From the NCBI GenBank assembly GCA_965240325.2, contig OZ251236.1, positions 1,736,001-1,800,000 on the forward strand: DNA of 64,000 bases. The letters are read 5' to 3'. Each line of letters begins with the position of its first letter. The first letter of the stretch is position 1. Positions 31,700 through 41,565 of the stretch are shown here, in pieces. The notes beneath the pieces were generated by a model. That model saw only the letters and a list, made by a program, of their open reading frames with translations. It was not told the origin of the DNA and did no database searches. The stretch comes from Rebecca billardiae RCC1528. Taxonomy: Eukaryota; Haptophyta. Position numbers and translations under genes: made by a program.

Positions 31700-34600
31700 T
31701 CCGCCGCCGCCGCCGAGCAGCAGCGGCGCCGTGGCGCCGCCCGTGCCGAGCAGCGCGGCGCCGCCCGCGTCCACAGCGCCGACGGCCGCGACGCGCGCGC
31801 GCGGCAGCCCGGCCCTGGAGAGCGACAGCGCGTGCCACCTGCTGCCCAGCCACACCTCGTCCAGAGAGCCGAGCAGCGCGCCCAGCTGCGCGCTCAGCGA
31901 GCCCGCGTCCGCGGCGGCGGCGGCGGCGGCGGCTGACGTGTGCGGCGGCAGCAGCGGCGGCGCGCGCGCGAGCCAGCCGACCACGGCCCCCCACGCGTCG
32001 CAGCGGCTGAGGTCGGCGCCGATGGCGTGCGCGTCCGAGCCGTCCCACAGGGCGAGAGACGGCAGACCCGTGCCCTGCCCCACCGCGCCGCCCTGCGCGC
32101 GCGCGTGCGCGAGCGCGCGCGCGAGCGCGAGCGCGTCGTGCGCGGACGCGGGCGCGCCGCCGCCGAGGCCGCGCGCACACGCGCCCAGCAGGGCGCCCGG
32201 CTCGTCGTCCGCGTCGTCCGCGTCGTCGGCGTCGGCGTCGGCGTCGGCGGCGTCGGTGTGCGCCCGCCACGCGCGCGCAGACGGCGCCGCCTCCTCCGCC
32301 GCGCTCGGCGCACGCGCTGCGAGCGTAAGTGGAGTGGCGCGCCACACGGCGCCGAGCGCGCCGCCGCCGCCCGCGCGCGCGCGCTCGGCCGCGGCCGCGG
32401 CCACGGCCGCGGCGCGCGCGCGGCCGCGGAGCACGCCGCCGGCCGCGCCGCCGGCGCTGGCGAGCGGCACGTACCAGCGCACCGCGCCCACCTCCGCCTC
32501 CGCCTCCGCGCCGCCCGCGCCCGCCGCCGCCGCCGCCGCGCCCGCCGCCGCCTCGAGCTGCGCGCGCCACCGCGCAGAGAAGCGCGACACGGCGGCGGAC
32601 AGGGAGGGGGCGCGCGCGCCGCCGTGCTCGGCGCCGTCGGCTGCCGCGCCGCCCTCGTCCGACGTCGCTGCGCTGGCGAGGCCCGAGTCGGCCACGCCGT
32701 CCGCGCCGTCCGCGCCGGCGCCGCCCACGCCGCCGCGCCCGTCCGCGCCGCCCACGTGGCCCGCGTGCGCGGCGTGCGCCGCGGCGCGCGCGCTCGCCCG
32801 CGCGGCCGGTCGGAGCGCCACCGCGTGCGGCGCCAGCAGGACAGAGGTGCGCGTGCGCGCGGCGCGCGCCAGCGCGCGGTCCGCGACCGCGGCGGCGGCG
32901 CGCGCGCACGCGCCCGTGCGCGCGCGCAGCGCGAGGTCGGCGTCGGTGAGCGCGCCCGCGCCGCCACCCCACGGCCGCGGCGGCGCGGCCGCGGCCGCGC
33001 CGCCGGCGGCGCCGCCGCGTTGGCGCGCGTGGCCACAGCGCAGCCCTCCGCTCGGGTCGAGCGAGACGTCGAGGCCGCCGCAGCCGACGAAGACGGGGGC
33101 GTAGACGAGCGCCGCGCCGAGGTACACCGCCGAGACGTTCAGAAGCGGCGCGTGCTCGGGCGGCCCCTCGCCCACCGACGGCGGCGCCGCCCACAGCAGT
33201 GCTGCGCCGACGCCCGGCGCCGCGCCGCCGCCGGGCCGCGCGCCCGGCGCCGCGCCCGCGCCCGCCGGCGTTGCGCGCGCGGCGTGGAGGGGCGCGGCGG
33301 GCACGCCCCACGGCGCGCCGGCGCGGTGCGACGGCTCGTGCCGGTGCCCCCACGCCAGCCCCAGCTCGGCCTCCACCGGCATCACCGTGCCCGCCGCGCG
33401 CCACTCCGCGACGGCCGCGCCGCCGCCGCCGCCGCCCGGCCGCGCGGCCCAGCGCGCGCTCGGCGCGTGCGCAAAGCCGAGTGCGCCGTCCCACCCCGCG
33501 CCGTCGGCGTCGACGACGCGCGCGCCGATCGCGAGCGCGCCGTCCGCCGCGCGGCTGAGCAGCGCCGCCTGCAGCGCCGCCCCCGTGCTGGGCAGCAGCG
33601 CCACGCCCACGTCCACGACGAGCACCCAGCACCCGTCGCACCCGCCGCCGCCGGCCGCGCCGGCCGCGCCGCCGCCGCCGCCGCCGTCCGCGCCGCCGCC
33701 CGCGGCGTCGGCGGGCGCGTTGGCGGGCAGCGCGGCGTCCTGCAGCAGCGCGTTGAGCAGCGCGGCGCGCGGCGCGCGGCGCACGCACGCCCACCCGCCG
33801 CCGCCCTTCCCGCCGCCGCCCGCCGCCCGCTGCCTCCGCACCGCCACGCGCGCGCCGCGCGCGCGCAGCGCGCGGCCGAGCGCGCTGCCCGCGCCGAGCG
33901 GCGGCGCGGCGCCGGGCTCGACCTCGCCGACGAGGACGGCGGTGAGGTTGCACAGGCCGGAGAGGTGCGCGGAGGCGAGCACGCGCAGCGAGGCGCGCAG
34001 CGCGCCGCCGCCGGCGCGGCTCGCGAGCAGCACCGCCGCGACGCCCGCGCGCGCGCCGGCGCGCGCGGCGGCGGCGGCGGTGGCGGTGCGCGCGGCGCGC
34101 GCGATGCACGCGCGCGCGCCCGCCGCCGCCATTGCACTTGCAGCCGCCTCCATCGCCGCGCCCGCGGCGGAGGCGCGGCCCGCCGCGCCCGCCGCGTCGC
34201 TCGCGCTCAGCGCCGCGTCCGCCGCGTCCGCCGCCGCCGCGCCCGCCTCGCCCGCCTCCGCCGCGCGCGCCGCCACCTGCGCCGCCCACGACCAGAAGGG
34301 CGGCGGCGCGGGCCGCGCGATCGCGGCGGCGAGCCGCGCGCCGAGTGGCGCCGCGCCGCCGCTGCCGCGCGCGCCGTCGGCCGAGCCGACGGCGGCGGAG
34401 CGCGCGGCGCGCGGCAGCGCGTCCGGCCCGCGCCCGCCGCGCGGCGCCGCGTCCGCCGGCTGCGCCGCGCCCATCAGCGCGCGCACGTGCCCGGCGGTCC
34501 ACGCGCTGCCCGCGCCGAGCAGCGCGCCCGCGCACGCCGGCCACACAGACACGGCAGCGCGCGCGCCGCCGCGCCACGCGGCCTCGTCGTCGAGCTGCTC

Positions 34601-34919
34601 CGCGCCGGCGGGCTCGTCGTCCGCGCGCTCGAGCGCGAGCGCCGTCGGCAGCGTGACGGTCAGCGCCGCCGCCGCCGCCTCGGCGCGCGCGCACGCCGTC
34701 TCCCTCGCGCGCGGCCGCGCGCCGCCGCCCGCCGCGTGCGCCGCGCGCGGCAGCGGCAGCGCGGCGCCGTCGAGCGCGCCGCCCGCGCCCGCCTGCGCGG
34801 CGAGCGCGCCGTTGAGCCAGAGCGTGAGCCGGCCGCGGAGCAAGCCGCCGTCGAAGCTGAGCGCGACGTGGGTGGGCGCGTTCAGTGCCGAGCGCGCGCG
34901 CGCCCACAGCTCGACCCAC

Positions 34920-34955
<36 letters not shown>

Positions 34956-36250
34956 GCGCGCGCGCTCGCCGCGGCCGCGGCCGCGCACGCCGCGCGCGCG
35001 CCCAGCACGCCGCTCGCCGCGGCGGCGGCCGAGCAGTTGGCGAGGAAGAGCGACGCCGCGCCCGGCGGCAGCGGCGCGTGCGCGGCCTCGAGCGCCACGC
35101 CCGCCCCGAACCGCCGGCTCCGCCCGTCCCAGATGAGGCACAGCGCGAGCCCGGCGCACGGCGCGCGCGCGCCGCGCGCGCCGCCCTTGCGCGCGGCCAC
35201 GCCGAGCAGTAGTGTGCGCTGCTGCTGCGGCTGCGCGGACGGCGGCGCCTCCGCCTCCTCCTCGGCGCCGTCGTCGGCCGCGCCCGCCGCCGCCGCGCCC
35301 TCCGCGCCGGGCTCGCCGCCGCCGCTGGTCGCGCTGAGCAGCACCCACACCGCGGCGCTCAGCCGCTGCGCGCTGCCCGCGCCGCCGCCAGAGGCCGGCG
35401 GTGCGCCGCCGTCGTCGGCGCCGCCCTCGTCTGCGCGCTCGGAGCCGCCGAGGCCGTCGGGCGCGAGCGCGAGGTCCCAGAGCGGCTGCGGCGCGCCCTC
35501 CGGCGCGCGCGCGCGCGTCGCCGCGCCCACGTCGGCAGCAGCCGCATCATCCACGCCCCCGCCCCCCTCCGCCTGCGGCTGCGGCTGCGGCTGCGGCTGC
35601 GGCTGCGGCTGCGGCTTCGGCTGCGGCTGCGGCTGCGGCTGCGGCTGCGGCTGCGGCTGCGGCTGCGCGCTCAGCCAGCCGCCGAGCATGGCGCGCACAA
35701 CGGCACGGCCAGAGAGCGCGCGGCCCCAGCTGCGCGCGAGCGCGACGTGCGCGCGCGGGAGCGCCGGCGCCGCGTCGCACGCCAGCAGCGGCGGCGCCGG
35801 CGCCGCGCCGTCGGCCGGCGCGCCCGCGAGCGCCGCGCACAGCCGGCGCTCGGCCGCGCCGCCGTGCGGCTGCGTGCGCGCGCGCCGGCCGTGTGTGTAC
35901 GCTGCGAGGCTGCACGTGGCCGCGTCGAAGGAGAGCGCGATGTGGTCCCACCCGCCGCCGAAGGGCACCTCGCCGAAGCGCACGACCGCGCCGCCCTCGC
36001 CGCCGCCGCCCGCCTCCTCCTCCTCGCCGCCGCCGCTGCCGAGCGCGGCGCGCAGACTTGCCAACGCACCGCGCGCGCTGCGTGCGCGCGCGCCAGCCGC
36101 GGGCGCGTGCACGTGCAGCTCGTACGCGCCGCCCTCGCCCACGCGCACGTCGAAGCGCCCGTGCGCGTCCGCGAGCACGCACGCGCGCGCATAAGCCTCG
36201 CCGTCCAGCCGCGCCCACGCCTCGACCGCAAAGCCGCCATCGCCGTCGCC

Positions 36251-36283
<33 letters not shown>

Positions 36284-36646
36284 ACCGCCTGTGGCGGCCG
36301 CGCCGCCGCCGCCGCCGCCGTTGGGCTCGGGCGCGGGCTCGGCGTCGGCGCGGGGCGGCGCGAGCGGGAGCTCGGCGCCCAGCTCGTCCTCCGGCCGCGA
36401 CCATCCGAACGCCGCCGCGTCCGAGCCGTCCGCGCCCGCGGCGCGCTCGCGCGCCGCGAGCTGCTGCCGCAGCCGCGCGCGCGAGGCCGCGGCGGCGCGC
36501 CGGCGCTGCGTCGCGTGCGGCTGCGCGTGGAAGGCGCGCAGCGACGCGAGCAGCCACAGCGCGCTCGCGCAGAGCAGCACGAGCACGCCCGCGATGCGCC
36601 ACGGGCGCCGGGGCTGGTGGTGGCGCAGCGGCGCGCCCGGGGCCAT
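28370..36646 (-). CDS. Giant type II membrane protein with LamG-like and glycosyltransferase-like domains
   Basis: Two exons (36646-30628 and 30366-28370) around a 261-bp GT-AG intron give about 2671 aa. The ATG at 36646 opens a short basic segment and a signal anchor (WRIAGVLVLLCASALWLLAS), so the body should face the Golgi lumen. Two concanavalin/LamG-like modules follow (about 36230-35690 and 35360-34530; motifs WDHIALSFDAATCSLAAY and THVALSFDGGLLRGRLTLWL), separated by a Pro-Gln tract. A GT-A-like region spans about 34100-32900 with a TDADLALRAR motif typical of GT2 enzymes. Two GT-B-like regions follow: about 32600-30950 (EVWLGSRWHALSLSRAG) and 30300-28380 (ADLLVAPLGALSARALL, GLTVAATPDPHTAELL). 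Ala/Gly runs are extensive. A polyfunctional enzyme for surface or scale polysaccharide is inferred; substrates and activity of each unit are unknown. Confidence 0.72.
30367..30627 (-). repeat. Intron containing a GC-only pentanucleotide array
   Basis: The intron of the giant glycosyltransferase-like gene begins GTGCGCAC and ends TTGCGCAG. Its interior (about 30515-30620) is a near-perfect CGCGG pentanucleotide tandem array with a few T-containing variants. The intron is 261 bp, a multiple of three, and has no stop on the coding strand, so retention would insert an Arg/Ala/Pro run without breaking the frame. Confidence 0.75.
35575..35668. repeat. GGCTGC hexanucleotide array (Pro-Gln coding)
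   Basis: About fifteen copies of a 6-bp unit inside the glycosyltransferase-like gene. On the coding strand they encode alternating Pro-Gln with a single Lys interruption, forming a stiff linker between the two LamG-like modules. Confidence 0.9.
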
Positions 36647-37116
36647 CGTGTCGTCAAATGCCGGCAAGCTGAAGGCGACTGGCGCCCTGTGCGGCTGTGC
36701 CCGCTCCCCCCCTCGGCCCTCGGCCCTCGGCCCTCCCCGCCCGTTCGTTGACCCGCCAGCCCTTGGGCCAGCCCTGCCCACCCACGAACAACTACTCACT
36801 AGGACGACGACGAGCGCCTGCGCTACATCGGACGAGGGTTCTGCCCAGCGCGCGGCTGACGCTGGGCGGAGTCGCCGTGGCGGCGCCCCGTGTGGCGCTG
36901 GCACTCGGGCTCAGTGACAGGGCGGCCCGCAGCACAGCATGACAGTTGGCACATGACCGCGGCGCCGGCCGCTGCATGCGCAGTCAGCAAAATAAATAAG
37001 GCGCCGCGCGCTCCGCCCTTGGCCGCACCCTCCGCCCGCGCGGGCGTGGCAGCCCGCGCCTCGCGCCGCGCGCGCGCTCCACCCACCAGCGCAGCCGCGC
37101 GCCCTGCGCTCCCCGC
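36647..37116. other. Intergenic region upstream of the glycosyltransferase-like gene
   Basis: 470 bp between the kinesin stop and the start of the next minus-strand gene. It holds that gene's promoter and includes CGGCCCT direct repeats at 36713-36740 and an AATAAATAA tract near 36990, which on the + strand resembles a poly(A) signal but is in the wrong orientation for the kinesin. No gene seen. Confidence 0.4.
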
Positions 37117-39251
37117 TCAGCCGGGCGGGCCCCGCAGCGGCGCGACAAGGCGGCGCGCGCACACGCCGAGGGCGTCTGCGAGCTGCGCGCGCGCGCGCTC
37201 CGCGTGCCAGCGCGCGTAGAGCTGGCTCACGCCCGCGCGCACGGGCGCGGCGCGCGCGCGCGTGCGCCCCGCGTGCAGCCAGGGGTGCTCGCGCAGCTCG
37301 GCGGCGGACGGCCGCTCCTCCGCGCGGTGCGCGAGCGCGGCGCGCACGAACGCGCGCGCGTCTGCAGAGTCCGGCTGCGGCGCGCGCGCTCCGGGCGGGT
37401 GTCCGCTGAGCAACAGCTGCACGAGCGCGCCCACCTCCCACACGGCCGCGCGCTCGACCGCGCCCGCCGCCGAGAGCGCGCCGCCGCCGCCGCCGCCGGC
37501 CGCGTGCGCGGGCGAGCGCGCGCGGCGCGCAGGCCTGTGCTCCGGAGGGTCGAGTGCTGCGTCCCACACGCACGCGCCGCCGCGCACCGAGCGCGCCGCG
37601 GGGCGCTGCAGGCCGAGCGCGCTGAGCGCGGGCCAGATGTCCTGCGCGGCCGGCGAAGCGCCCGGCGCGTCGTGGCCCCCGCCGCCGCCGCCGCCCCCGA
37701 GCTCCGCCCCGCCGTGCGGCGCGCGCGCCAGCAGCGAGGCGGCGTGCGCAGAGAAGCAGCCCGCGTGACCGGGCGCGCCGTCGAGCGAGCGCGAGAGCTG
37801 CGCGCGCACGTAGGCGAGGGCGCCCACCGCGTCGAGCAGCGCGGCCGCCACGCGACAGACGTCAGCCTCGCTGTACCCGCCGCCGCCGCCGCCGTCAGCG
37901 CCGCCGCCAGCGCCGCGGGCGTGCGCGCCGTGCGGCCGCGCGGTGTGCGCGGCCGCGTGCGCGAACGCGTCGAGCAGCGGCAGCGGCGCGCGCGAGGGCG
38001 GCTCGAGCAGCAGCGCTAGCCACGCGCCGCGCCCGTCCGCAGCGGAGTGCGCACCGCCGCGCGGTGGCGCGGGCGCGTACGAGTACGAGTGCGCCACGGC
38101 CCAGTCGACGCACGGCAGCTGCGCGCGCGAGCCCGCCGCGCCGGGCGCGCACAGCGCCGCCGCCCAGCGGCGCAGCGCGGCCTGCGCGGGGCCGGGCGGC
38201 GGGAGCGGCACGATGGCGCACCAGAGCGCGCGCGCACCGCCGCCGCCCGCGCCCGCCGCCGCGGCCGCGGCCGAGCGGTGCGCGCGCCACCGCTCGCCCA
38301 GCGCCACCCGCCCGGCGTCCGCCTCCGCCGCGCCCCTCAGCAGCGCGCCGTCGAAGAGGCGCGCCGGCCACGGCTCGAGCGCGGACGCGCCGCCCACGCC
38401 CGAGCCCGCGGACAGCAGGGCGGCGAGCACGTACTTGCCGCCGCGCGCGGACTCGGCCGCCGCCTCGAGCACGCCGCTCTCGGCCAGGGGTGGCGCGCCC
38501 GGCCCGAGCGCGGCCCAGCCGCCCTCCGAGCCTCCGCCCGCGCCGCCGCCCGCCGCGCCGCGCAGCGCGCCCGCCGACGCGGCCGCGTCCGCGGGCGCGC
38601 GCGCGCCCAGCACGCCCAACACGTCACGCAGGGCGGCGCCCGCGCTGCCGGGCGGCGAGCGCGCGGCCGCGGGGAGCGGAGAGCCGCCGCGCGCCGTGCT
38701 GCCGCCGAGCGAGCGCTCCGAGCGCGCGCGCGGGCTCAGCCGCCGGCGCGGCGACGGCGAGAGCGAGCGCGCGCGCGGCGGCGCGCCGCGCGCCGCCGAG
38801 CGGCCGCGCGGCCGCGCGCGCGGCGAGCCCCAGCCAGCGCGCGCGGCCGAGGGCGGCGCGGCGGCGTCGTCGCGCGGCGCCAGCGCGGCGGGGTGCGCGC
38901 CCGTCGCCGAGGCGTGCAGCAGCAGCTGCACCGCCGGCCCGGCGCTCAGCGCCTGCACCGCCGCCCGCTGCGCGCCCATCTCCGCCAGCCGCGCGCCCAG
39001 CGCGCCGTACGCGGCCGCGAGCGCGGGCTGCGAGTCTCCCGCCGCCCAGCCCGCGCCGTCGTCGGGCGCCACGGCCAGGAGCTGAGCCCAGTGCGCGTCC
39101 AGCGTGCAGCGGAGGAGCTCGAGCGCGCGCCGCTCGCGCGCCGTCCGCCGCTCGATGGCGCGCAGCGCCGCGAGCGCCCTCTCCGCCATGTCTGCGCGCG
39201 GGTCGTCGTCAAGCTCGCTGCCGCTGCCGCTGCCGCTGCCGCTGCCGCTGC

Positions 39252-39331
<80 letters not shown>

Positions 39332-41340
39332 GCCGAGCCGGGTGAGGGGCGGCCACCCTCGTCGTCGTCGTCGTCGTCATCAGAGGCCGAGCCGCGCCCG
39401 GCGCGCCCGCGCGCACGCCGCGCCCGCGCGCCGCGCGCCGGGCTCGCGAGCGCGGGCAGCTCGGGCCCTGAGCGTGCGAGCGCGCGCAGCCGTGCACGCA
39501 CGCTGTCGAGGGTGGCGAGGTCGCGCGCGCCCGCCGCGACCTCGGCGGCGGCGAGCTTGTCGCCGAGGCGCTCGAGCGCGCGCGTCTGCCGCAGCGCGAG
39601 CGCGCGCCAGTCCACCGCCGCCTTCTGCTGCCGCCGCGTCGCCGTGCGGATCTTCATCGCGCGCGCGCCGAACGCCAGCGACGCGGCCGCCTCGGCCGCG
39701 TGCTCCCGGCCCGGCCCGAGTGTGACGACCAGCGCGGTGCGCGAGGCGGCGCCGAGGCCGAGGGCGGGCTGGAGCAGCTGCGTGAGCGCCGAGTCGCGGA
39801 AGTTGGCGTGCGCCGCGCCGTCCGCGAGCGCCTGGCACAGGTTGCCCAGCGCGAGCAGCGAGAGGTTCGTCGCCACCGCCTCGCTCGCCCGCTCCCCCTC
39901 CGCTCCGCTCTTGCCCAGCCGCTCCGAGCCCGCCAGGTCAAAGAAGGCGAGGGAGGAGCCCTCGAGGGCGGCGGCGTGCAGCGCGGCGGCGCGGCGGGAG
40001 GCCTCGCCGCCGAGCGCGCGCGCGGTGCGCGCGAGGATGTCCGCGTCCGAGTCCGCCGCCGGCCCCTCCGCCGGCCGCAGCCGCAGCCACACCGCCATGT
40101 GCGAGCGCGAGCTGTCTTCGTTCATGCGCGTGGCCGCGCGCGCGCGCGCGCCGCTCGCCTGCGCGAGCAGCGCGTGCGCGTGCGCGGCTGAGCGCACCTC
40201 GTGCTCGGCGAGGCCGTGGACGAAGAAGCGGCCGTCGCGGTCCTCGCGCACCTCGCACGCGCTCGGCGCGCCCCCGTCCCTCGGCAGCAGGTCGTGCACC
40301 TCCTCGCGGTACAGCTGCAGCGCGCTCAGCCACACCACAAGGCCGCCGCCGCCGCCGCCGCCGCGCGCGGCCGAGCCGCCGCCGCCGCCGCCGCCGGGCG
40401 CGATCGAGACGACGCGGCCGCGCAGAGAGGGCGAGGACGGGCGGCGCGCGAGCGCGGGCGAGGAGGGCTCGCGCGCGAGCGGCGGCGACCACGCCCGCGC
40501 CAGCCCCGCCGACGACGGCCGCCGCGCCGACGGCGAGGACGGGCGGCGCGCGCCGAGCGCGGACGGCGACGAGGGCCGGCGCACGTGCGGCGAAGAGGGC
40601 CGCCGCGCGCCGCCGGCGGCGCCGGCGGCGGCGCCGCCGGGAGCGCCGCCGCCGTGGAGCAGCTCGAAGAGGCGGTCGATGGCGCGCGGCAGCAGCCCGC
40701 GCTCCTCGCTCACGCTCAGCTCGAGCGCCGCGGCGGTGGTCGCGTCCGCGGCCACGTCGGCGGCCGACGCCGCGCCGCCGCCCTCGCCGCCCGCTCGCGC
40801 GCGGCCGAGCACGGGCGGCGTGGTGCCCAGCGTGTACGTCTTGCCCGTGCCCGTCTGCCCGTACGCCAGGATCGTCGCGTTCGTCCGCGACAGCACCGCG
40901 TCCACCGCGGGCACGCCCACCGCCTCGAACAAGTCGAGCTGGTGCGCGCGCGGGCCGTACACGCGGTCGTACCGCCACGTGCGCGTGGAGGCGGAGGGGC
41001 CAACGAGGGGCGGCGGGGGCGAGGGCGCGGCGGGGGCGGGGGGGGGCGGCGTGGACGGGGACGCGCCGCCCTCCGCGCCGCGCGGCTCGGACGACGGCCG
41101 CGCCCAGCGCGCGTGCGGCGCGCGCGCGGCCGCGCGCGGCGCCGCGCGCGCGCGCGTCGGCTCGGTGAGCGACTGCGCCTCGGCGGTGAGCGTGACCTCG
41201 CGCGCGCGCTCGTCGACGTCGACGACCGGGCGTGCGCGCGCCGACTCGCCCTGCGCCTCGAGCGCCGGGCGCAGCCGCACCACCACGCGCACGCGCTCCG
41301 TCGCGCTGCCCTCGGCGGCGAAGAGGCTGGCCGGCGGCAT
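37117..41340 (-). CDS. Kinesin with degenerate protein-kinase-like C-terminal domain
   Basis: A 1407-aa single-exon protein, ATG at 41340. The N-terminal motor has all core motifs: VRVVVRLRP, P-loop AYGQTGTGKTYTLGT (161-168), switch I NEDSSRSH (~407) and switch II DLAGSERLGKSG (~468), then NLSLLALGNLCQALADG. Motor ATPase activity is therefore likely. A ~65-residue insert of RRPSSP-type repeats (about 240-303) lies inside the motor. After the motor come helical segments, a long Gly/Ser run (~670-710) and a Ser/Arg/Pro-rich linker. The C-terminal ~350 residues resemble a protein-kinase fold: a hinge-like LALLLEPP, AVWEVGALVQLLLSGHPPG as the helix-F region, and RPSAAELREHPWLHAG as the closing motif. 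The HRD and DFG motifs are not recognisable, so I infer a pseudokinase. It is divergent from eEF2K. No coiled-coil length was assigned. Confidence 0.85.
39217..39329. repeat. GCC/GCT trinucleotide run (poly-Gly/Ser) in the kinesin tail
   Basis: A long CCG/CTG triplet array. On the coding strand it gives a Gly run of about 25 residues followed by Gly-Ser repeats. Such arrays are length-unstable, so the exact count may vary between strains or be a sequencing uncertainty. Confidence 0.85.
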
Positions 41341-41565
41341 CGCTGCTGCAGGCGCGTGATGAATGGCCCTTCACGTTTGGCGCCGGTTTGGCCCCAAGGC
41401 CCAAATTGTATTCGGGAGTAGTAACAGTCGCGCGCGCGTGCAACGGGTGGACAAGGGTACCCGCACTTACGCGGCCGCCGGCCAATCGGCGCCCGCGCGT
41501 GGGACTTGGGGGCGCGGGCGCAAGGTTTGCCGCCGCGCAAGTCGACGCGCACGCACGCGCGCACG
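41341..41565. promoter_or_regulatory. Divergent promoter region (kinesin / eEF2 kinase)
   Basis: 225 bp between two start codons that point apart. The kinesin side (41360-41430) is of moderate GC and the eEF2K side is a GCGC-rich probable 5' UTR. No named element recognised. Confidence 0.5.

Noticed and set aside
30639-36194. Open frames of 900-1570 codons overlapping the glycosyltransferase-like gene in other frames
   Set aside because: Stop codons are rare at this GC content. These frames are almost only Arg, Ala, Gly and Pro, with no hydrophobic or motif pattern, unlike the chosen frame with its signal anchor and transferase motifs.
36980-37000. Poly(A)-signal-like AATAAATAA as the end of a plus-strand gene
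   Set aside because: No plus-strand gene precedes it; both flanking genes are on the minus strand.
37250-38330. Active protein kinase at the kinesin C-terminus
   Set aside because: No recognisable HRD catalytic loop or DFG metal-binding motif, so only a pseudokinase-like fold is proposed.
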